Source: Synechococcus sp. Tobar12-5m-g (GTDB lineage Bacteria; Cyanobacteriota; Cyanobacteriia; PCC-6307; Cyanobiaceae). From it: a DNA stretch of 38,203 nt. Made by a program: the position numbers and the translations under genes. Positions 16,570 to 25,403 of the stretch are shown piece after piece (positions within the stretch are counted from its first letter, which is position 1; each line of letters begins with the position of its first letter). The notes under the pieces were generated by a model. The model was not told the DNA's origin. It worked only from the letters and a program-made list of their open reading frames with translations, and did no database searches. The stretch lies in assembly GCF_024345415.1 (NCBI RefSeq), contig NZ_JAGQBB010000022.1:1-38203 (forward strand). Direction: 5' to 3'.

Positions 16570-17367
16570 TCAGGGCGCCTTGGGCAGCGGCGGCGGGGTG
16601 GCCCCACCGGGTGGCTTGACCCCATTGGCTGCTGGCACGGCCGGGAGCGGCACGGGCTCTGCCTTCGGCAATGGCTTCGCCTTCGGCAATGGCTCTGGTT
16701 TCAGCAACGTTTCGGCTTTCGGCTGGGCACCCTGGGAGGGTGTGGCCGGCTTCGGCGGACCCTCGCTGGCGGAAGCGGCGGCGGTCGGCCAGGTTTCGCG
16801 GTAGAGGTAGAGGTGGCCGAGGGCGCGGTTGCCGAAGTGGCGCCGCATCAGCTTCCAGCCCGGTTCGGGGACGAACAGCAGGAAGCCGGCGTCATGGCCC
16901 TGGGTGCGCGCCACCACCATCTCCGGGCCGCTCTGGTTGCGAGTGGGGGCTGCCAGCAGCAGGTTGTCGTTGCCGCTGCGCACCACGCTGAGCCGGTACA
17001 CCGTGGCCAGATCCGCTCCGCCGACCCGCACGGAATAGCCGTTGGCATCCAGGTAGCGGCTGCAGATGCCGGTGAAATCGAAGCTGCCCAGCAGGGGATC
17101 CACCCGGGCCGGGCTGGCGCCGGAGGTGGCGAAGCAGGGCCGGCGGTCGGTGATCTGCTCATAGATGTTGAGCTGGGCGCGGCTGCCATCGCCGATCGGC
17201 GCGGCCACCAGCACGAACCGCTCCTGCGGCACCTCCCGCGCTCCGAACAGGGTCTGGACCTGGAGCTGGGCCTGGGCGCCCGCCGCCCGGGGCAGGGCCG
17301 TGGCCAGGGCGGGCGCCAGGCAGGCCAGCCCCGCCATACGGAGCGTCAGGCAAGCCAATCGCTTCAC
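16570..17367 (-). CDS. DUF3747 domain-containing secreted protein
   Basis: The roughly 265-aa protein has a Sec signal (ending LPRAAGAQA) and a cyanobacterial DUF3747 domain recognisable from VPQERFVLVAAPIGDGSRA, LNIYEQITDRRPCFA and FDFTGICSRYLDANGYSVR, followed by YRLSVVRSGNDNLLLAAP. Residues after about 200 are a low-complexity Pro/Lys/Ala tail with repeated KPEPLPKA-like units, possibly for cell-wall contact. The function of DUF3747 is unknown; export to the periplasm or surface is likely. GTG at 17367 gives a classical Lys/Arg n-region; a TTG at 17382 is the alternative. Confidence 0.82.
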   Translation of the reverse strand: MKRLACLTLRMAGLACLAPALATALPRAAGAQAQLQVQTLFGAREVPQERFVLVAAPIGDGSRAQLNIYEQITDRRPCFATSGASPARVDPLLGSFDFTGICSRYLDANGYSVRVGGADLATVYRLSVVRSGNDNLLLAAPTRNQSGPEMVVARTQGHDAGFLLFVPEPGWKLMRRHFGNRALGHLYLYRETWPTAAASASEGPPKPATPSQGAQPKAETLLKPEPLPKAKPLPKAEPVPLPAVPAANGVKPPGGATPPPLPKAP

Positions 17368-17417
17368 AGCAGGGAGCAGCAAGGGGGCCCCGATCGTAGA
17401 AGTGGGCCCGGAGGCCG

Positions 17418-17624
17418 TCAGGGGCCTTCGGCCGGCAAGTTGAGACGAATCGCGACCAGCAGGCTGATCAGGGTGCCCGGCAGGCAGGCGGCCAGGATCA
17501 GCCGGGTGGTGCTCACCCCCAGATCGGGTTCGCCATAGGCGAGTTCGAACACCGAGCCGGTGGCGGCGATGCCAAGCAGGCAGGCCAGGGCCAGGAAGAC
17601 CCCGGCGAGGGGTTTCATCGGCAT
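17418..17624 (-). CDS. Small two-helix membrane protein of unknown function
   Basis: The 68-aa frame MPMKPLAGVFLALACLLGIA... has two hydrophobic helices (about residues 6-24 and 40-60) separated by a FELAYGEPDLG loop. It starts at ATG 17624 (or 17618), 10 bp after the def stop on the same strand, so it is probably co-transcribed with def. Similar short proteins occur beside def in picocyanobacteria, to my recollection, but no function is known. The longer open frame upstream overlaps def and is not used. Confidence 0.65.
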   Translation of the reverse strand: MPMKPLAGVFLALACLLGIAATGSVFELAYGEPDLGVSTTRLILAACLPGTLISLLVAIRLNLPAEGP

Positions 17625-17634
17625 GGGGGCGCTC

Positions 17635-18246
17635 TCAGCGAAGGGAATGGACGGCGTCGCGGCGAAAGCCGTGTTCCTGCAGCTCCTCGTTGAGGCTGAG
17701 CTCATCGGTGACCCGGTCAACGAAGAGCACCCCGCTGAGGTGGTCCATCTCGTGCTGGATGCAGCGGGCGAGCAGGCCATCGGCCTTGAGGCGACGCGGC
17801 CGGCCGTGCTCATCGCGGAAGCTCACCTCGATCGTGCTGGGGCGCACCACCGAGAGGTACACCCCGGGGATGCTGAGGCAGCCCTCCTCGTAGGTGTCGA
17901 GGGAGGCGCTGGCCGAGCCGATTTCCGGGTTCACCAGCACCATCGGCGGGGTGGCGGCGTTCTCAGGATCCAGATCGATCACCAGCAACTGCTTGGGCAC
18001 CCCCACCTGGGGAGCCGCCAGGCCGATGCCGTGGGCGGTGTACATGCTGCGCAGCATGTCGCGGGCCAGCTCGCGCACCGTTTCATCCACCTTGCTGATC
18101 CGTTTGGCCGACTGGCGCAACACCTGATCTCCCAGGGTGTGAATGAGAAGGGGGGGCTGCTCGAGCGCCTCCTTGGGAACCTGGACGCTGCGGCTGGTCT
18201 GCTCCGCCTGGCGGGCCATCCGGGCGAAGCTGCTGGCCAAAGACAT
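17635..18246 (-). CDS. def: Peptide deformylase
   Basis: Def removes the formyl group from nascent N-termini using a metal in the active site. The 203-aa protein shows all three motifs: GIGLAAPQVG (about residue 77), EGCLSIPG (Cys ligand) and QHEMDHLSG (two His ligands and catalytic Glu). The N-terminal extension of about 30 residues (MSLASSFARMARQAEQ) is usual in cyanobacterial Def. The ATG at 18246 is the first start after the divergent promoter region shared with the S9 peptidase gene. It is followed by the small membrane protein gene. Confidence 0.96.
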   Translation of the reverse strand: MSLASSFARMARQAEQTSRSVQVPKEALEQPPLLIHTLGDQVLRQSAKRISKVDETVRELARDMLRSMYTAHGIGLAAPQVGVPKQLLVIDLDPENAATPPMVLVNPEIGSASASLDTYEEGCLSIPGVYLSVVRPSTIEVSFRDEHGRPRRLKADGLLARCIQHEMDHLSGVLFVDRVTDELSLNEELQEHGFRRDAVHSLR

Positions 18247-18296
18247 CACCTGAAACGATGGGGAGATTGTAGAAGCCGCCGGAGGGCGCCAAGCCG

Positions 18297-20231
18297 TTGG
18301 GAAACCTGCCTCTGGGGGGCCCGCTGGCAGCGGCGGCGGTGGTCGGACGCCATCCGGTCGTGCTCGAGCCGCGGTGGCACCAGGGCCGGCTCTTCTGGCT
18401 GGAGCAACGGCCCGGGGAGCAGGGCCGCACCACCCTGATGGGCCGCGCCACGCCGACGGCGGCGGTAATGGAGCTGACTCCAGCGGCCTGGAACCTGCGC
18501 AGCCGACTGCATGGCTTCGGCGGCGGCGCCTACGCGGTGGGGGCGTCGGCCGATGGAGCAACGGCCGTGGTGTTCAGCCATGACGGCGACCGTTGCCTCT
18601 GGTGCCTGGAACTGCCGGCTGCGGGAACCCTGGCAGCCGGGGAACCGCGGCGCCTGGGGGAACCCGCCGAGCGGGCCTTCGCGGGCGGGCTGATCGACGG
18701 GCGCCGCAGCCGCTGGATCGGGGTGATGGAGGAGAGTGGGCGCGACCAGCTAGTGAAGGTGCCCCTGGCCGGTGGAGAACCCGTGCCGTTGCACCAGCCC
18801 GCCGACTTCTGCGGCTACGCCGCGCTCAGCCCGGCCGGCACCCATCTGGCCTGGGTGGAATGGCAGCAACCGTTCATGCCGTGGGAGCGCAGCCAGCTCT
18901 GGCTGGGCCGCTTCACTGGCGCCGGGGGGCTGGAGGAGAGCCGCCCGGTCACCGGCGGCGAGGACTGCTCGGTGTTCCAGCCGCTGTGGCTGCCGAATGG
19001 CGATCTGGTGGTGGCCAACGACCGCAGCGGCTGGTGGAACCTGGAGCGGCTCGCGGGTGCTGAGCAGCTCCGAGAAGCCTGTGGCCCTACGGGCACCCAG
19101 CAGGCCCTGCTTTGGCAGCCGCTTTTGCCGATGGAGGCGGAGTTCGCCATGCCCCAGTGGGTGGAGGGGATGGCAACCACCGCCTGGGACGGGGAGCATC
19201 TGGTGGCGGCGGCCTGCCAGGCGGGGAGCTGGCGCCTCGGCCGGATCACCCTGCCGAGCACCGGTGACAGCCCAGGGGTGTGGAAGGACATCGACCTGCC
19301 CTTCGATGATCTGGCCAGTCTGCAGGCGGAGAACGGCCGGCTGGTGGCGGTGGCCAGTGGACCCACCGACGGATCCGGCCTGCTCGAGCTCGACCTGGGC
19401 AGCGGCGCCTGGAGCCACACGCCCGCCGCCGGCTCGCCCCCGTTGAGCGTGGAGGCGATTAGCCGACCCGAGGCGCTCTGGTTCACGGGACATGGCGGGC
19501 TGCCCACCCACGCCTGGTTTTACCCGCCCCACGGTGGCGCCCGGCCGGGGGCGCCCCTGCTCGTGAAGGGCCACAGTGGCCCCACCGCGATGGCGCGCAC
19601 GGGCTTGAACCTGCTGACCCAGTTCTGGACCAGCCGCGGCTGGGGGGTGGTGGACGTGAACTACGGCGGCTCCACCGGCTTCGGGAGGTCCTACCGGGAG
19701 CGGCTCGCTGGCCAGTGGGGAGTGGTGGACGTGGACGATTGCGCCGCCGCCGCCCAGGCCCTGGTGGACGCTGGCAAGGCCGACCCCGGGCGGGTGGCGA
19801 TCGAGGGGGGCAGCGCCGGCGGCTTCACGGTGCTGGCGGCGCTCTGCTTCACCGATGGGTTCCAGGCCGGGGCCTGCCGCTACGGCGTGGCTGATCTGGC
19901 CGCGTTGGCCACGGGCACCCACCGCTTCGAAGCCCGCTACCTCGATGGACTGGTGGGTCCCTGGCCGGAGGCGAAGCCGCTCTATGAGCAGCGCTCGCCC
20001 CTGTTCCATGCCGGCGCCATCACCTGCCCGGTGATCCTCTTCCAGGGGCTCAAGGACACGGTTGCTCCGCCGGAGCAGACCGAGCGAATGGCCCTGGCGC
20101 TGAGCGGCAACGGGATTCCGGTGGAGGTGCACCTGTTCCCCGAGGAGGGACATGGCTTCCGCAGCGGAGCGGTGCAGGTGGAGGTGCTGGAGGCCACCGA
20201 AGCCTTCTTTCGTCGCCACCTCGCCCTGTGA
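18297..20231 (+). CDS. S9 family prolyl-oligopeptidase-type serine peptidase
   Basis: This 644-aa cytosolic protein has an N-terminal beta-propeller region and a C-terminal alpha/beta-hydrolase. The catalytic triad can be placed: Ser506 in EGGSAGGFTV, Asp587 in FQGLKDTVAPP and His619 in EEGHGFR. The stretch NYGGSTGFGRSYRERL is the oxyanion-side signature of acylaminoacyl- and dipeptidyl-aminopeptidases. The only start before the conserved region is TTG at 18297. It is divergent from def with a 50-bp gap and overlaps the transporter gene downstream by one base (TGATG), so the two are coupled. The natural substrate is unknown, probably short peptides. Confidence 0.9.
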   Translation: MGNLPLGGPLAAAAVVGRHPVVLEPRWHQGRLFWLEQRPGEQGRTTLMGRATPTAAVMELTPAAWNLRSRLHGFGGGAYAVGASADGATAVVFSHDGDRCLWCLELPAAGTLAAGEPRRLGEPAERAFAGGLIDGRRSRWIGVMEESGRDQLVKVPLAGGEPVPLHQPADFCGYAALSPAGTHLAWVEWQQPFMPWERSQLWLGRFTGAGGLEESRPVTGGEDCSVFQPLWLPNGDLVVANDRSGWWNLERLAGAEQLREACGPTGTQQALLWQPLLPMEAEFAMPQWVEGMATTAWDGEHLVAAACQAGSWRLGRITLPSTGDSPGVWKDIDLPFDDLASLQAENGRLVAVASGPTDGSGLLELDLGSGAWSHTPAAGSPPLSVEAISRPEALWFTGHGGLPTHAWFYPPHGGARPGAPLLVKGHSGPTAMARTGLNLLTQFWTSRGWGVVDVNYGGSTGFGRSYRERLAGQWGVVDVDDCAAAAQALVDAGKADPGRVAIEGGSAGGFTVLAALCFTDGFQAGACRYGVADLAALATGTHRFEARYLDGLVGPWPEAKPLYEQRSPLFHAGAITCPVILFQGLKDTVAPPEQTERMALALSGNGIPVEVHLFPEEGHGFRSGAVQVEVLEATEAFFRRHLAL

Positions 20232-21583
20232 TGGCGTTGCCGGAGGGTTGGGCCACCGCGATCGCCTGGCTGGCGGCGGCCACCGGGATCCTGGTGCTGC
20301 TGATGGCCTTCGCCCTTGCGATCGGCGGCAAGCTGGGGCTGAAGCGCTGGGGGATCCCGGAGGCCCTGCTGGCCGGCACTCTGGGGTTGTTGGTGGCGCC
20401 CTCGGGGGTTCTGCCGTTGATCCCGGCGCCGGTGATGGCCCTCTGGGATGACCTGCCACTGCCGCTGCTCACCCTCGTGTTCGCCACCCTGCTGCTGGGC
20501 AAGCCCCTGCCGAAACTGGCGGGGCTGTGGCGGCCCCTTTCGGGCCAGGTGCTGCTGGCGCTCACCCTGGCCTTTGGTCAGTACCTGGTGGCAGGCCTGG
20601 CGGTGCTGTTCGTGCTCCAGCCCATGCTGGGGGTGCACCCGCTGATGGCCTGCCTGATCGAGGTGGCCTTCGAGGGGGGGCACGGCTCGGCCGCGGCGAT
20701 GGGACCCAGCTACGCCAGCCTCGGCTTCTCCAGCGGTGAAGCCCTGGGGCTGGCGATGGCCACGGTGGGTCTGCTGGCCGCCTCGGTGGTGGGAGGCCTC
20801 GTGGTGGTGCTGGCCCGCCGCCGCCAGGGGTTGCTGGGCCAAGGATCTGCGGACGGTGGGATGGCGGAAGCGGCTGAACCCGCCGCTGCACCGGGCGGCG
20901 CGTCACCCCCGGGCCCGGCGGCCTGGGCTGTGAACCTGGCCCTGGCCGGGGCGGCGGTGCTGGTGGGGGCGGCGATCCTGGAGCTGCTGCGCTGGCTGGC
21001 GCCCCTGCTCGGCGGCGGCTTCACCGCGGTGGTGGAGGCGCTGCCGGTGTTTCCCCTGGCGATCGCCGGCTCGCTGCTGGTGCGGCTGCTGCTGGAGAAA
21101 ACGGGTCAGCAGGGCCTGGCCTCGGCCGCGGTGCAGGGCCAGGTCGGCGCCATCTCGGCGGATCTGCTGATCACCGCCGCCACCGCCTGCCTGGACCTGA
21201 GCCTGCTGCGCCACGACTGGGTGTCGTTGAGCGTGCTGGCGGTGGCCGGGCTGGGCTGGAACCTGGCGGTGGTGCTGCTGCTGGCGCCCCGCTTTCTGCC
21301 GCCCGACTGGTTCGAGCGGGCGATCATCGAATTCGGCCAGGCCACCGGCGTGGCGGCCAGCGGCCTGCTGCTGCTGCGCATGGCCGACCCGGACGACCGC
21401 AGCGACGCCCTGCCGGCCTTCTCGATCAAGCAGCTGCTGCTGCAACCGTTCCTGGCCGGCGGCGTGATCACGGTGGTGGCGCCCCTGGCGATCGACGGCT
21501 GGGGGCTGCCAGCCTGGACGGCTCTCTGCCTGGGGCTGGTGGTGGTCTGGATCGGGCTGGGGTTGGTGCTCGGGCGGCGGTGA
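20231..21583 (+). CDS. Sodium:glutamate symporter-like (GltS family) transporter
   Basis: The 450-aa protein has about ten to twelve hydrophobic segments and the GltS loop signature in EVAFEGGHGSAAAMGPSY (about residue 150), with a second gating-type region around residues 290-310. A Pro/Ala/Gly-rich cytosolic loop (about residues 205-235) splits two repeats, as in GltS. It would move an anionic substrate, classically glutamate, with Na+ across the cytoplasmic membrane. It starts at ATG 20231 inside the preceding stop codon (GTG at 20228 is the alternative), which suggests a peptidase-plus-uptake operon. Confidence 0.8.
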   Translation: MALPEGWATAIAWLAAATGILVLLMAFALAIGGKLGLKRWGIPEALLAGTLGLLVAPSGVLPLIPAPVMALWDDLPLPLLTLVFATLLLGKPLPKLAGLWRPLSGQVLLALTLAFGQYLVAGLAVLFVLQPMLGVHPLMACLIEVAFEGGHGSAAAMGPSYASLGFSSGEALGLAMATVGLLAASVVGGLVVVLARRRQGLLGQGSADGGMAEAAEPAAAPGGASPPGPAAWAVNLALAGAAVLVGAAILELLRWLAPLLGGGFTAVVEALPVFPLAIAGSLLVRLLLEKTGQQGLASAAVQGQVGAISADLLITAATACLDLSLLRHDWVSLSVLAVAGLGWNLAVVLLLAPRFLPPDWFERAIIEFGQATGVAASGLLLLRMADPDDRSDALPAFSIKQLLLQPFLAGGVITVVAPLAIDGWGLPAWTALCLGLVVVWIGLGLVLGRR

Positions 21584-21825
21584 GGGCCCTCATCAAGGCC
21601 CCAGGGCTCCCACCGGAACCAGCACACCGCCATGCCGTCGTCGCTCGGAGTCATGCACGGTGTCACCGATTTTCAGGGGCTTGATTCCTGGGGAGGTTCT
21701 GCAGCGGTTCGAGCTTGATCGAGCAGCCGTGCCGTCTGACGGAGCCCAGCTGCTGCCGCATCAGGACTCGGACTCGGCAGCGCGGGGAAGTAGGAGGAGT
21801 CCGTGAGGTTGCCCGCGGCCATGAG

Positions 21826-22629
21826 ATGAACGAGATCCCCAACTGGAGTTGGGCTCTCAATCGCCTGTTCGGCCTGGTGGAGAAGCAGGGCGGGCATCCG
21901 GTGGTGGCACAGCACACGCCGGATCTCGACGCTCTAGCCACCTTGCTGCCCGCAACGGCTGCCGATCCGGTGCACCGCATCCTCTACCAGGAAAAGGGTG
22001 GTGAATCCACCTCCTACCTGGTGGCGATGGAAGCGGCCCAGCTGCTGCGGATCCTCCAAGTCCCGCGCGAGCAGCGGCAGGTGTTGCACTGGCGGCGTGA
22101 GGCCCGCGAGCGGGTCGTGAGTGCAACAGAGCGCCGCAATCGGGATCTGGGCCTGGCGCAGCAACGCCAGTTGGGGCTGAACCTCTATGACACCACCCTC
22201 AGCCAGTTGCGCACCGTGCCCCCGGCGCTGGCGGTGGATCGATGGCTGTTGGAGCAGCTGCCGGAGCTGAGAGGGCGGCAGGCGTCCTTCCTGAGACAGC
22301 AGTGCCAGGAGCTGGCGGAAGGTCTGGTGCTGGGACTGGATCAACGCATCCCGCCCTTGGTGCTGCAGGCCAACCGGGCCATGGATGCGGCCTATGCGAT
22401 CCATGCGGCCGAGCTGATTGGTCTGCCGGAGTTGTCGGCTCCTTTCCGGGGGAGCCCCTGGGAGGTGCTGGCGAAAGAGCTGCTGGATCTCACCGTGCCA
22501 TCAGCGCCGGAGAATGCCGCGCGGTCAGATCCAGACCGGCAGAGGATCAACGCCTGGGCCGAGAAGCTCGGCATCGGCCCCTGGTACCAATGGGTGCCAG
22601 CGGATCCCAGAGGCGATGAAGGCCCATGA
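21826..22629 (+). CDS. Hypothetical protein (267 aa), not recognised
   Basis: A soluble, helix-rich protein starting MNEIPNWSWALNRLFGLVEK. Conserved-looking features are HTPDLDALATLLPA, Arg/Glu-rich helices around residue 90-130, and an ending WAEKLGIGPWYQWVPADP. It has no signal peptide, membrane segment or familiar catalytic motif. The start at 21826 was chosen because the open frame upstream, back to 21715, has noncoding-looking Arg/Cys composition. The gene stands alone in a gap between the transporter and the convergent proB operon. Confidence 0.6.
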   Translation: MNEIPNWSWALNRLFGLVEKQGGHPVVAQHTPDLDALATLLPATAADPVHRILYQEKGGESTSYLVAMEAAQLLRILQVPREQRQVLHWRREARERVVSATERRNRDLGLAQQRQLGLNLYDTTLSQLRTVPPALAVDRWLLEQLPELRGRQASFLRQQCQELAEGLVLGLDQRIPPLVLQANRAMDAAYAIHAAELIGLPELSAPFRGSPWEVLAKELLDLTVPSAPENAARSDPDRQRINAWAEKLGIGPWYQWVPADPRGDEGP

Positions 22630-22694
22630 CCGCAACCAACCCCATGCGGTGCTGTTCGGTCTCGATCACAAGGGGCTGATGGAGGCGCAGCACC

Positions 22695-23807
22695 TCAGCC
22701 CGGCAGGCCGGTGAGCACCAGCTGGTCCCGGTGCACCACCGCATCCCCCACCGCCCCCAGCTGGCGGCGCACCTCCTCGCTGCTCAGCCCCATGATCTGG
22801 CGCAGTTCCTCGCTGCTCAGGGTGCTCAGGCCCCGGCCCAGCTCCTGGCCCTGCAGCGACAGCAGGCGAACGGCGTCGCGTCGGCCGAACGCCCCCTCCA
22901 CCCGGCGGATGCCCACCGCCAGCAGCGATGCGCCGCGCTCCACCAGGGCCCGCTCCGCCCCCGCATCGATGACCAGGTCGCCCCGGGGGATCAGGGCATG
23001 GGCCAGCCAGCCCTTGCGATCCGGCAGGGGTTTGGCGCTGGGCTGGAACACCGTGCCGAGCCGCTCCCCGGCCAGCAGGGCCTCGAGCACCGCCGGGTCG
23101 CGGCCATCGGCGAGGCGCACGCGGATGCCGCTGGAGGTGGCGATGCGGGCCGCCGTCAGCTTGGTGGTCATGCCACCAGTGCCCCAGCGCCCGCCCCCAC
23201 TGGCCACGCCGCTGAGCCGGGCCAATTCGATCAGGTCGCGCACTTCCTCGATCGGCTCGGCGCTGGCATCGCGGCGGGGATCACCGGAATACAACGAATC
23301 CACATCGGTGAGCAGCACCAGCTCGTCGGCGCCGATCGCCACCGCCACCAGGGCCGAGAGGGTGTCGTTGTCGCCGAAGCGCAGCTCGTCGGTGGCCAGG
23401 GTGTCGTTTTCGTTGACGATCGGCACCACGCCCCAGCTGAGCAGCTGCTCGAGGGTGCGGCAGGCGTTCTGGTAGCGCCGCCGGGAGGCCAGATCGCCGC
23501 GGGTCAGCAGCACCTGGGCCACCGTTTCGCCATGGCGGTCGAAGGCGTCTTCGTACAGCCCCATCAACCGACCCTGGCCAATGGCGGCGGCGGCCTGCAG
23601 GGCCACCACTTCGCCGGGCCGCTCCTTCAGCCGCAGGGCGTGGCAACCGAGTCCAACGGCACCGCTGGTCACCAGGGTGATCGCGTCACCCCGTCGCCGC
23701 TGGCGGCTGAGGCTGCCGGCCAGCCCATCGATCACCGCTTCAGTGCCACGGGCACCCGAGCCACGCAGCAGACTGGTGCCCACCTTGATCACGCGCCGCA
23801 GGCTCAT
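22695..23807 (-). CDS. proB: Glutamate 5-kinase
   Basis: ProB phosphorylates glutamate as the first step of proline synthesis. The 370-aa protein has the amino-acid-kinase domain (RRVIKVGTSLL, VTSGAVGLGCHAL, PIVNENDTLATDELRFGDND, LTDVDSLYSGDPR, GTGGMTTKLTAARIA) and a C-terminal PUA domain (about residues 275-360, with GDLVIDAGAERALVE and GASLLAVGI). The start at 23807 overlaps the yqeG stop by 4 bp. It is the last gene of a minus-strand run with yqeG, the DUF3727 gene and ruvX. Proline feedback inhibition acts on the kinase domain in this family. Confidence 0.96.
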   Translation of the reverse strand: MSLRRVIKVGTSLLRGSGARGTEAVIDGLAGSLSRQRRRGDAITLVTSGAVGLGCHALRLKERPGEVVALQAAAAIGQGRLMGLYEDAFDRHGETVAQVLLTRGDLASRRRYQNACRTLEQLLSWGVVPIVNENDTLATDELRFGDNDTLSALVAVAIGADELVLLTDVDSLYSGDPRRDASAEPIEEVRDLIELARLSGVASGGGRWGTGGMTTKLTAARIATSSGIRVRLADGRDPAVLEALLAGERLGTVFQPSAKPLPDRKGWLAHALIPRGDLVIDAGAERALVERGASLLAVGIRRVEGAFGRRDAVRLLSLQGQELGRGLSTLSSEELRQIMGLSSEEVRRQLGAVGDAVVHRDQLVLTGLPG

Positions 23808-24319
23808 CGGCCCAGGCTGGCGCCCATCCAGCGGGCCAGGCCCAGCTCGGCGCGCTGCAGCCGGTCCCGCTTGCAGGTCTGACCCAGCGGGTCCACCGGC
23901 TTGACCAGGACGGTGAACAGCCCCAGCCGATTGCCGGCCAGCACATCGGTGAACAGGCGGTCGCCCACCATCGCCACCTGGTGGGGGGGGAGCCCCAGCT
24001 CGGCCAGCACCTTGCGCAGGGCGCTGCGGCGCGGCTTGCCGGCCGAAGTGGTGAAGGGCAGGTCGAGTTGCCTGGCCACCGCGCCGATGCGCCGCCTGGA
24101 GGGGTTGTTGCTGAACAGGTGCACGCGCAGCTGCTGCTGGGCTGCGCGCAGCCACTGCTCCATGGCGGCGGGCAGCTCGGAGCGGTGGCGGGGCAGCAGG
24201 GTGCGATCCACATCGAGGATCAGCGCCTTGATCTGCCCCTGGTAGAGGCGCTCCAGGGGCAGCTGGGCCAGGCTGGTGTCAAGCATCCAGCTGGGTTGAA
24301 GCAGCCGCTGAAGCTTCAC
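23804..24319 (-). CDS. YqeG family HAD IIIA-type phosphatase
   Basis: The 171-aa protein has the HAD motif I LILDVDRTLLP (nucleophile Asp in DxD), motif II FSNNPS, a Lys in GKPRRSALRKVL and motif III/IV VGDRLFTDVLAGNRLG. The N-terminal PSWMLDTSLAQLPLERLYQ is typical of YqeG/plant GEP4-like proteins. The eukaryotic relative dephosphorylates phosphatidylglycerol phosphate, so a role in phosphatidylglycerol synthesis, important for thylakoids, is an attractive inference. It is joined by 4-bp ATGA overlaps to both the DUF3727 gene upstream and proB downstream. Confidence 0.92.
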   Translation of the reverse strand: MKLQRLLQPSWMLDTSLAQLPLERLYQGQIKALILDVDRTLLPRHRSELPAAMEQWLRAAQQQLRVHLFSNNPSRRRIGAVARQLDLPFTTSAGKPRRSALRKVLAELGLPPHQVAMVGDRLFTDVLAGNRLGLFTVLVKPVDPLGQTCKRDRLQRAELGLARWMGASLGR

Positions 24320-24870
24320 CCGGCCTGCTCCCGATCGTCGAGTTCGGCTTCGATCATGGGCTGAATCCGCTCGAATTCCTCCCCTTCCACCACGACACCG
24401 TCACCGTCCTGCATGCGGGCCACCACAAAGAACGGATCGAGGGGGATGTAAAGCCCATACTCGCCATTGTCGACCATGAAGCTCACCAGGAGTTCATAGG
24501 TGTCACTGTCGTCATCGAGGTCGTCGTCTTCATCGAGATCGTCGGGGTCGGGCTCTTCGAGCTCACCGCTGACGGTGAGGGTGACGGCGGAGCGCACCAG
24601 CAGCAGGTCATGTTCCTGCAGCACCACATCGGCCACCGAGAGAATCGGCTCGCTGGTGTGGATCGTTTCGATCAGCTCCGGCTCCTCCTCGTCGCCGTGC
24701 ATGCGGAACAGGCAGACCGGGGTGTCCACCGGGGTCAGCAGGGCATAGTCCTTGCCCTCCAGGGGGATCAGCTGCTCCAGGTAACAGAGAAGTTGACGGC
24801 CCTGGTCGTCGCGGACCACCACCGCCGGCACATCCCCGGATCCGGCGGTCATGGGTCCTTCGGCAGGCAT
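24316..24870 (-). CDS. DUF3727 domain-containing protein
   Basis: This acidic protein of about 184 aa contains VVVRDDQGRQLLCYLEQLIP and LEGKDYALLTPVDTPVCLFR near the N-terminus, then a run of Asp/Glu (EPDPDDLDEDDDLDDDSD) and YELLVSFMVDNGEYGLYIPL, FFVVARMQ. This matches the DUF3727 family of cyanobacteria and plastids, whose function is unsettled. ATG 24870 or 24852 may be the start; the open frame further upstream overlaps ruvX and is rejected. It sits 19 bp after ruvX and overlaps yqeG by 4 bp. Confidence 0.85.
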   Translation of the reverse strand: MPAEGPMTAGSGDVPAVVVRDDQGRQLLCYLEQLIPLEGKDYALLTPVDTPVCLFRMHGDEEEPELIETIHTSEPILSVADVVLQEHDLLLVRSAVTLTVSGELEEPDPDDLDEDDDLDDDSDTYELLVSFMVDNGEYGLYIPLDPFFVVARMQDGDGVVVEGEEFERIQPMIEAELDDREQAG

Positions 24871-24889
24871 GGGGAGATGGCAGACCTCT

Positions 24890-25396
24890 TCAGAATGTCG
24901 CAGCGTCGACCGAATTTCCGAGCGGCGGGGTCGAAAGTGTGACCGGACCGACGGGAGCAACCGGACCGGGCTCCGGGCCTTCCTGCAGCCACTGCTCCAG
25001 CAGCAGGGCAGCCGCCGCCGAATCCAGCCGGCCGCTGCGGTCGCCATGGAGGCCGTGGCGTTCGCCGGCCTCCCAGCTGCTGCCGTACTCGTTCACCCAG
25101 GCCAACGGCAGCCCGGCAGCCCTGGCCAGGGCTTCGCCATAGCGGCGACTGTGCACGGCCTGGGAAGTGGGCCGCTGCTGGGCGTCGAGGGGCAGCCCGA
25201 CCACCAGGGCGGCGACCCGCCGCCGCTGCAGCAACGGCCCCAGCAGCTCGAGGTCGTCCTCCAGGCGGCGGCGCAGCAGGGCCGGCAAGCGGATCACCGA
25301 CAATCCCAGCGGATCGCAACCGGCCAGACCGATGCGCCGGCGCCCCACATCGAGGGCGAGCACGGAGCGGGGCCGGGGCGGGACGGAGCCCCTCAA
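24890..25396 (-). CDS. ruvX: Putative Holliday junction resolvase RuvX/YqgF
   Basis: The 168-aa protein has the RNase H-like YqgF fold: LALDVGRRRIGLAGCDPLG (first Asp), ALVVGLPLDAQQRPT, and LDSAAAALLLEQWL (last Asp). The family's usual DER-type motif reads VNEYGSSWEA, so the Asp is Asn and the Arg is Tyr. Members process pre-16S rRNA ends or act on DNA junctions. It follows the GNAT-like gene by 7 bp and heads the run ruvX-DUF3727-yqeG-proB on the minus strand. The substituted motif weakens confidence that it is a typical enzyme. Confidence 0.85.
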   Translation of the reverse strand: MRGSVPPRPRSVLALDVGRRRIGLAGCDPLGLSVIRLPALLRRRLEDDLELLGPLLQRRRVAALVVGLPLDAQQRPTSQAVHSRRYGEALARAAGLPLAWVNEYGSSWEAGERHGLHGDRSGRLDSAAAALLLEQWLQEGPEPGPVAPVGPVTLSTPPLGNSVDAATF

Positions 25397-25403
25397 CGGT
25401 GCA

